Assembly (NCBI GenBank): GCA_025917655.1
Contig: CP084616.1
Coordinates: 434,001 to 498,000 of the forward strand
Source: Chlorella sorokiniana
Lineage: Eukaryota > Chlorophyta > Trebouxiophyceae > Chlorellales > Chlorellaceae
Direction of reading: 5' to 3'
Length of the DNA: 64,000 nucleotides
Below are positions 58,021 to 64,000 of the stretch, piece by piece. The notes beneath the pieces were generated by a model, which was not told where the DNA came from, made no database searches, and saw nothing but the letters and a program-made list of their open reading frames with translations. Numbering within the stretch: the first letter of the stretch is position 1; the number at the start of each line of letters is the position of its first letter. The translations under genes were made by a program, and so were the position numbers.

Positions 58021-58330
58021 GGTGTCGGCTGCCAGCACGGAGGCTGCGGGCGGCTGCAGCTGGCGACGGCGACGCCTCCCGGTCCAGTGGTCTTTAGTTG
58101 CAAGCGTCCCCCTGCTGCCTGTGTCCGCTGTTTGGGTTCGTTCACGGCCGCACTAGCTGTAAGACTCTCCACGGGTTGAGCTTCCTTTGTGTGGTTCAGT
58201 GCACACTAAAAAGGATATGATTCTGACATCAGACACTCTCACACCTCCAAACAGGGGAACCATCCTGTATGCCAGGCACTGCCGCCAGGGGTGTTCCTGC
58301 ATCCGCTGCGGCGCTGCCTGGGGGCGCGGC
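58021..58330. other. Convergent 3' spacer (PAF1 / DUF1499 gene)
   Basis: 310 bp between stop codons holding both 3' UTRs. AT-rich at 58190-58260. Nothing else seen. Confidence 0.55.
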
Positions 58331-60363
58331 TCAGTACCCGATCGACTTCCACCCCTTCTTCTGCAGCTCCAGCCGGATCGCCTTGATGCGCTTGCGGTTG
58401 ATCTTGCCGTCAGACTCGCCCACGCGCGAGGCAGAGCTGCGTCGGGCGGCAGTGGTGGCGGTGTGCCTGTGAGTGCGACTCTGTCCACAAACTGGCGTGC
58501 TGTCGACATGCTTGCATGGGCCCAACCAGAGCATGGCCCCCTGCGCAATGGATCCCTCCCTCGCATCACCACCTTTCCAGCCAGCCAGCTTGCCAGCCAC
58601 CGTCCATAGAGTCACCACCCCATCAGGCATCCGACTCATCACTGCCCCGCTCGCCACCCACCACTTCACCGCCCCCACCAGCCCAAAGACTCGCCACCCC
58701 AAAGCCCCCACCAGCCCAAAGACTCGCCACCCCAAAGCCCCCACCAGCCCAAAGACTCGCCACCCCAAAGCAACACCGGCCAACAACAGTCCACTGCCCC
58801 ACACACCGGTACTCCACGATGCCGGGCTTGTTGGCAGGGAAGAAGAACTCAACGTCATCGATGAAGCCAAAGGTGGGCGACTGCGTGGGTGGTGAAGGGT
58901 GTCTTAGGTGAGAGTGTGTGCTGGGCGCGCCGCAGGCAGGCAGGGACCAAGGCTTTGGACGAGCGGCGGCGAGGCGAGCTGGCAGCCAGCTCTCAACCTT
59001 TCAACCGGGCAGCGGTGTGCACACCGCTCCTCCTGCCTCCCCTTGCACACGAGGGCACACGCAAAGCTGCCGAACATGCATGTACAGCCCCCCCCGCCCG
59101 GACAGCCCCAGGGCCGCACCTCAAACTCCGCGTACAGGTAGTCGTTCGTGCGGGTGATGATGGTGGGGGTGAAGCCGTCGGGCTGGATGGAGGCCACAAC
59201 CTGCAGCGCGATTTGACGGAAAGGGAGAGGAGGAGGAGGGGGGTTGCTGGTTCAGGAACAAGGGGAGCAGGTGGCGTTCGCTGGGTGCGGCAGCGGGTGC
59301 CTGCACCCTGCGATGCTGGGGTCCTGCCCCTTGTCACCCGCCCCTCGCGGCCCCGCTGCCTCGATCAAACTAAACCACTGCTGTTCACAATAATCTCGGA
59401 GGGTTCCAATCCTTCCATCACAGCTGCCCCGCAGCACCCCAACCCCACCCCGTTGAAACCCTGCATGCGGGCCCCACCCCTCCCCACCTCTGCCAGCTCA
59501 GCCATAGCCTGCTCCTGGGTGGCTGGGTTCTTGCGGCCGCGCCCCTCCTCAGGGTTGTAGGTCCTTCGGCAAGGAGCAAGCCAGTGCATACGTCGGTCGG
59601 GGGTGTGAGGGGGCGGCAGGAGGGACCAGGTTTGCGATTAAGCTCGGCAACGCAACCGCGTGCAGGCAGCACGGCGTGCAAGGAGCCGGGGGCGGGCGTG
59701 CAGCTGACGCTGCTGCTGCGGGTCCCGCCGGATCGGTTGGGCCCCCCACAACAACAACACACGACAAGCCCGCGCACCACTGCGGCACGTAGTGCTCCGG
59801 GTCGTTGGCCTCCTCAGCCGTGCTGATGCAGTTGGGGAGGGCGGGCAGAGCGCCAGCGTCTTCAGGCCGCCGCCGTAGTCTTGCACACCGATGTTGGAGG
59901 GGCGGGGGAGGCGCCCCAAGTGAACAGCGCGCCCAGCACAGCCACGTTCACGCTGTTCAGCATGATCTCGCTGCTCAGGGGAGAAGCCAGGGGATGGAAG
60001 GGGGTAAGAGGAGGAGGCGGGCTGCAAGGTGGCGCGCCGCGGCGGCAGGCGGACAGCGCCAGCAGCGGTGGAGCGCCAGGCGAGACACAGCCGTTGCCCT
60101 GATGCGATCCACTGTAATACGAGCTAGCTGGTATCGATCCATCATTCCAGCAAAGCGCGGCAGGGCGCAAAACGATGTGGAGAGCCCTGGTGCAGGTCAG
60201 TCTGGCTCCTCGGCGCAGGTTCTCACCGCCTGCCGGTCGTGATGGGCTTCTCGCCATCCCGCCTAGCGTTGCAGGTTACCGCCTGTCTGGCAGCCCGACC
60301 TGAGGCAGCAGGAGGCTTGGCCACCGCCGCAAAGGGCTTTGCGCAGGTCGCAACGGCCAGCAT
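58331..60363 (-). CDS. Plastid-targeted DUF1499 protein
   Basis: The ATG at 60363 opens a transit peptide (MLAVATCAKPFAAVAKPPAA, SGRAARQAVTCNARR). The next exon gives SEIMLNSVNVAVLGALFTWG (hydrophobic, possibly a thylakoid lumen signal), then NIGVQDYGGGLKTLALCPPS, CISTAEEANDPEHYVPQW, YNPEEGRGRKNPATQEQAM, VASIQPDGFTPTIITRTNDY, LYAEFE, FGFIDDVEFFFPANKPGIV, and last SASRVGESDGKINRKRIKAI with stop at 58331. The order CPPSPNC ... FGFIDDVEF ... RSASRVG.SD..NRKRI is the DUF1499 signature; plant members are chloroplast proteins of unknown biochemical function. The frame breaks at 59834-59837 (G-run) and near 59894-59915. A 33-bp minisatellite sits in the last intron. Confidence 0.9.
58675..58770. repeat. 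33-bp tandem repeat, three copies
   Basis: Unit CCACCAGCCCAAAGACTCGC continuing CACCCCAAAGCCC, starting at 58675, 58708 and 58741, almost without mismatch. It lies in an intron of the DUF1499 gene, and such near-identical copies suggest recent expansion. Confidence 0.9.
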
Positions 60364-60954
60364 TGTGATACGATTGTTAAGTGATGATCGCCAACGACAC
60401 GCATTGGGGCGATGGCGGAGTCCACGACCCAGCAGCGTGTACCGCCCCGCCGCCACGCGTGTTGGCTGAGCATCAGGATCGCACTCTTGAAGGACGCATG
60501 CAGCCGCATACCGGTCGTGCAGACACATTGTGATTCAATGGCAGGGCTTTTCAATGGCAATGCCAGCGCTGTTCAATGGCGATGAGAAATGACAGACAGC
60601 CAGCACGGGTGCACCACCGCCTGCAGGGTGGCACGCCAGTGTCTGCGCCTGCGCACGCCGTACCCCGCTGGGCACGTGTCGCGATTCTACGCTTGGTTGC
60701 CCGACCGTACCAGCAGGCACCAAGACAGCCTGATCAGGCAGCCCCGGCAGGCGGCGCAGAATGATGGATCCTTCGCTGGGAAGCTGTGTGTGTTACAGCC
60801 AGCTGGAGGCGGTGGCGCAACGCTCAGTGGGGAGCAAGGAAGCAAAGGTGCACAGGGTGCGAGACACAAACGAAGGGGTTGGTGGCGGGCAGGCCACGCA
60901 CTGCTCCTTGCCCGCCAACAGAGGGTGGGGGGTGGAGGGGGCGCCGCAGGGTGC
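60364..60954. other. Spacer between RPL11 3' end and DUF1499 start
   Basis: 591 bp on the same-strand path, expected to hold the RPL11 3' UTR and the DUF1499 promoter. The repeated phrase CAATGGCAATG/CAATGGCGATG near 60536-60588 is the only pattern noticed. Confidence 0.5.
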
Positions 60955-62610
60955 TCACGCCTCAACAGTGATGCCCATGTTGCGGGCAGTGCCCACCACG
61001 GTGTTGCAGGCGGCCTCAAGGTCGGTGCAGTTCAGGTCGGGCAGCTTGATCTGCGCAATCTCGCGCACCTGGTCCATCGTGACGCTGCCCACCTGCATGG
61101 GGAGAGTGAGATGGGACGGTCGGTAAGGAGCAATGTTCAGCAGCTGCACCCAGGATCAGCACCACGGTGCCAAGCTGTGCCGGCAGCAATTGAATCGCCA
61201 GCCCCGCTCCCATGCTCAAGCTGTCGAGTGGTGGCGCATCAGCGGCGCATCCCACTGCTGCTGCTGTGCCGTGATGGACTTGTATAGGAGGCAGCGCGCC
61301 GCCCACCTTCTTGCGGTTGGGCTCGCCCGAACCCGACTCCACACCCGCCGCCTTCTTCAGCAGCACTGCAGCAAACGAAGGAGTGGGAGAGGATGGCGAT
61401 GCTTGGCAAGTGGCGCAAAGTCGGATTGCTCCTGGAGTGCCGCTTGGACCAGGCTGGCAGCCTGGCTGGCCTGATGCTTTGAGCTGACGAGAGCTCCCTG
61501 CCTGCCCATCATGGCTGGCTGGTCAGATATCGGCCCAGTCCTGTGCACCACGCTGCCCCTCTTCTTGGCCTTGTCCATCCACACTGCACCAGCACCCATG
61601 CTTGAAGCAGCACCACTCGCGGCTGCCAGGCTGGCGGGCTGCAGGCAAGCGGCGGCGGCGGCGCCGACGCACCGCTGGCGGGCGGCGTTTTGAGGACGAA
61701 GGTGAAGGAGCGGTCCTCGTAGACAGTGATCTCAACGGGGATGATCATGCCGGCCTTGTCCTGGGTGGCCGCGTTGTACTCCTTGCAGAACTGCATGATG
61801 TTCACGCCCTGCGGGAAGAAAGAAAGGCGGAGCACGGAGATGCTGGAGACGAGGAGCGGGAGAGGCGGATGCCGGGCGAGGGCCGCATGGGAGGGGGAGG
61901 GCGGCACGGCGAGGGCGGCATGAACGAAAAATAAGTGCAGGTGATGCCCGTGTTCGAGTTTGCAGCTGGGAGAGAACAGGAGAGAGGCCCCGCGCGGCTC
62001 TGGCTGCGCGGGGCCTCTCTCCTGTTCTCAAAGCAGCCGGCGCCCACCTTGGCACCCAGAGCGGGACCGACGGGCGGCGCGGGGTTGGCCTTGCCGGCCG
62101 GCAGCGCCAGCTTGATCATGCCGGTCACTGCAGCCAGGGGGAAGGGCAGTCAATCACCCTCGGTCACTGTGCTGCTGCGCTGCTTTCTGCACACAGGCAG
62201 GAGGAACGCAGCTGCCACTTCCAGCCGCCGTCATCAGCTGCGCTGCCACAGTGCACCGCTGTGGAGCGATTGCCGGCCTCTATTTGTGATCCACTTCGGC
62301 TCACAACCGGGATGAGCGGGCTGTTCAGCGGGCAGGCCCTCGCTTCACCGGCCTGCCAGCCTTGCATGCATGACTGGGAGCCGCTTTGCTGGCGCATTTG
62401 TTTCGCTTCGCTCACCCTTTGCTGCCATGGTCACCACCCTCCGGGAGGCGCCGCTGCTGCTGCTGCTGGCAGAGACCTCCACCCGCTTGCCAGAGAAGGA
62501 CCGCGGCGCTCCTGCACAAAGCTGCTGCTCAGTCGCGTGGACATCTGGCTGCTACGCTGCTGGGGCGCCACCGCCGCTGCCGGGAGCACGCCAATTGCCG
62601 CGGCCACCAT
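60955..62610 (-). CDS. RPL11: Plastid ribosomal protein L11
   Basis: Mature part: MAAK joined across an intron to [27 protein letters not shown]; then [109 protein letters not shown], stop at 60955. This is the bacterial/plastid L11 type that forms the ribosomal stalk base with 23S rRNA helices 43/44. Upstream, ATG at 62610 begins a Ser/Arg/Ala-rich transit peptide ([20 protein letters not shown]). To reach the mature frame one base must be added near 62511-62512, after which the text reads [32 protein letters not shown]. Four or more introns. The first mature-region intron carries a perfect hairpin just past its donor. Confidence 0.93.
61972..62029. repeat. Perfect 24-bp inverted repeat (hairpin) in RPL11 intron
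   Basis: Arms 61972-61995 and 62006-62029 are exact reverse complements with a ten-base loop (GGCTCTGGCT). The hairpin starts 18 bases after the splice donor at 62047-62046 on the transcribed strand. There is no mismatch and no flanking target duplication. Confidence 0.95.
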
Positions 62611-63242
62611 TTTGCTCTGCCACGCTGCTCGACGCTTCGATAATCAAAGAGCAGAGGCTTCTCAAAGCGGACTGAAACACAATGCACTTGCGCCTGCTGG
62701 CCCCAAGTGCAGGAGATGAGGCGTAGTGCTGGCGTACATCATGTGAGCACTCGCCCATCGTCTGGCACATGGCTGCAAACGGGCGGTAGTGCATGATTGA
62801 AGGATGGAACAACTCATGCCATGTGTCGATTTTCCACGGTATTATGCTTTTACCAGACTCAATCCTGTGTTCAATTGCTTCCGTGGTCGTTCCTGCCGCA
62901 GGACAGGCGCCGTGAGAGCTGTCCTAGACTGTCAGAGGCACGCATGATGGCTAGGGAGTCCACCAAATCGTCAACAACTTCGCTTCTTATGAAAACAATC
63001 TCGTTACAGAATGCTGCCCAGCAATTTCCGCAACCTAGCACCCCACGCACGCCGTGCTCTGCTGCCAGGCGGCCTGCCCACTTGCAGCTGCGCAGGACAT
63101 GGCGCTCGAACCCATTTGTTTATAACGTCATAAATTTTTTTGTATTGTTGCAGCTCTGCTGCTCCCAGCGTCTCAAGTTCAATGCCTCTTTGGGGAATCG
63201 GTCGCAAGCTGCTGAGGGCGCGGCAATAGGAACCGGCCGCCA
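62611..63242. promoter_or_regulatory. Divergent promoter region (RPL11 / terminal gene)
   Basis: 632 bp between divergent start codons. An AT-rich island at 63115-63155 contains TTTATAACGTCATAAA (about 63119-63134), a near-palindrome with an ACGT core such as bZIP factors bind. It lies about 110 bp before the rightward ATG. Its function is inferred only. Confidence 0.4.
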
Positions 63243-64000
63243 ATGTATCAGAGGCGCACCAACAGCAACGTCTCAGAGCCCGAAGCCGACGGCAATATGC
63301 CTTCGAGCGTCTACACGCCAAACGTGCGGAAGCGGGGCAGCGCCGGACGCACGCGCTCCCTGTTCATCCTACTCATCTTCCTTGTGCTGGTGACTCTCTT
63401 CTACCCGCGGTTGGTGACCTTCCTGGGTGGCAGCCCTCCGCCACAGCCTTCTGGAGCTAGCCTGGCCTCCATTGGGCCGGTGCTGGTCAGTTACAGCTAC
63501 TTTGAGAAGGATATGATCCAGGTGGGAACAGCGCAAGGGCGGAGAAGCAGCTTGTGGCCACCCGCCGCCGCCGCTGCTCAACCGAACGTCCCTGCGCTGA
63601 TGCCTTGCCCGTGTGCAGCGAGAACTTTGATTTCTTTGTCACAATTGGCATGGGACTGGAGTCCCGTTTCGGCTCCCCCTGGCCACCGACTTTGTGGTGG
63701 TGGTCAACGGCAAGGTGTGCGCGCCCTGCGCGCGCCTCTACCCGCTGCTCCAAGAGGCCCCGCGCTGCTGCCCTCGCTGTCGGCGGTGTACGCGGGGAGG
63801 GCGTGGCGGTGCTGAAGCGCGCGGAGAACGAGGGCATGGACTTTGCGGCGCACAACATCACGCTGACGTGGCTGGCGGCGCAGGGCAAGCTGGGGTACGC
63901 ACCGCGCACGCCGCCGCCCTGGCTCACCGCCTCTGCTAGCTTCGCAGGGTGTGGCTGCGTAGAAGCGGTGCCTCTGAAAAAGTGGTGCCTTCGAGATGTG
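63243..64000 (+). CDS. Type II membrane protein, possibly glycosyltransferase-like (partial)
   Basis: The ATG at 63243 gives a short Ser/Arg-rich cytosolic end (MYQRRTNSNVSEPEADG), then one TM anchor (SLFILLIFLVLVTLFYP) and a lumenal part starting SYSYFEKDMIQ. Exon 1 ends at 63521 (GT donor). The next exon gives NFDFFVTIGMGLESRFGS, TDFVVVVNGKVCAPCARLYP and, in a neighbouring frame, RAENEGMDFAAHNITLTWLA. Phase 0 is kept if the acceptor is the CGAG at about 63621 rather than CAG at 63618. The layout, and ENEGMDF resembling the ENKGFDFG motif of rhamnan-synthesis-type glycosyltransferases, hint at a Golgi transferase, but the catalytic part is off the window. At least one C/G-run frame jump lies in 63735-63820. 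Confidence 0.6.

Noticed and set aside
1-64000. tRNA, rRNA, transposase or reverse-transcriptase genes
   Set aside because: Looked for cloverleaf-like and diagnostic protein motifs (for example YADD, DDE-type text) and saw none I could support.

Overview
This 64 kb window is nuclear DNA of a GC-rich, intron-rich green alga, most likely a trebouxiophyte of the Chlorella/Micractinium kind. The evidence is GT-AG introns plus some AG|GCAAG donors, plastid transit peptides on a bacterial-type ribosomal protein L11 and a DUF1499 protein, a chlorophyte-type expansion of TKL kinases whose catalytic loop reads HGDLT, and plant-type versions of MED31, PAF1 and the sulfotransferase-like/aminotransferase fusion. 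There is no sign of bacterial operons, CRISPR arrays, insertion sequences or organelle DNA. Gene models were built by hand from splice junctions and conserved motifs, so outer limits are firmer than internal exons.

Layout. 30-4857 (-) is a TPR-sulfotransferase ending in RDEL. 4.9-8.9 kb is poorly resolved and holds one coiled-coil ORF and a 60-base inverted repeat. 8.9-19.2 kb (+) is a tandem pair of acylated TKL kinases, the second with a PAS-like region and HGN in place of HGD. 19.8-22.5 kb (+) is an HDAC8-like deacetylase. It converges on a GLG1-type Golgi protein (22.7-30.4 kb, -), which follows a GT90/CAP10 glycosyltransferase (30.6-33.6 kb, -). That gene shares a 203 bp divergent promoter with the aminotransferase-like fusion (33.8-38.2 kb, +). 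Then come a cytochrome b5 domain protein (+), a Kir-type potassium channel (-), MED31 (+), a plastid-type nickel/NicO family transporter (-), a receptor-like kinase (-), PAF1 (+), a plastid DUF1499 protein (-), plastid RPL11 (-), and the start of a type II membrane protein, perhaps a glycosyltransferase, that runs off the right end.

Genes mostly alternate in divergent and convergent pairs with short spacers (about 110-630 bp). Three functional themes recur: secretory-pathway and glycan chemistry (TPR-sulfotransferase, GLG1, GT90, terminal gene), transcription (HDAC, MED31, PAF1) and signalling at membranes (two acylated kinases, receptor-like kinase, Kir channel). Neighbourhood alone does not prove that they cooperate.

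A caution for every model: conserved domains in most genes are broken by one-base frame jumps, mostly at runs of C or G and mostly as if one base were missing. This looks like homopolymer error in the consensus rather than biology. Reading frames near such runs should be treated as provisional.
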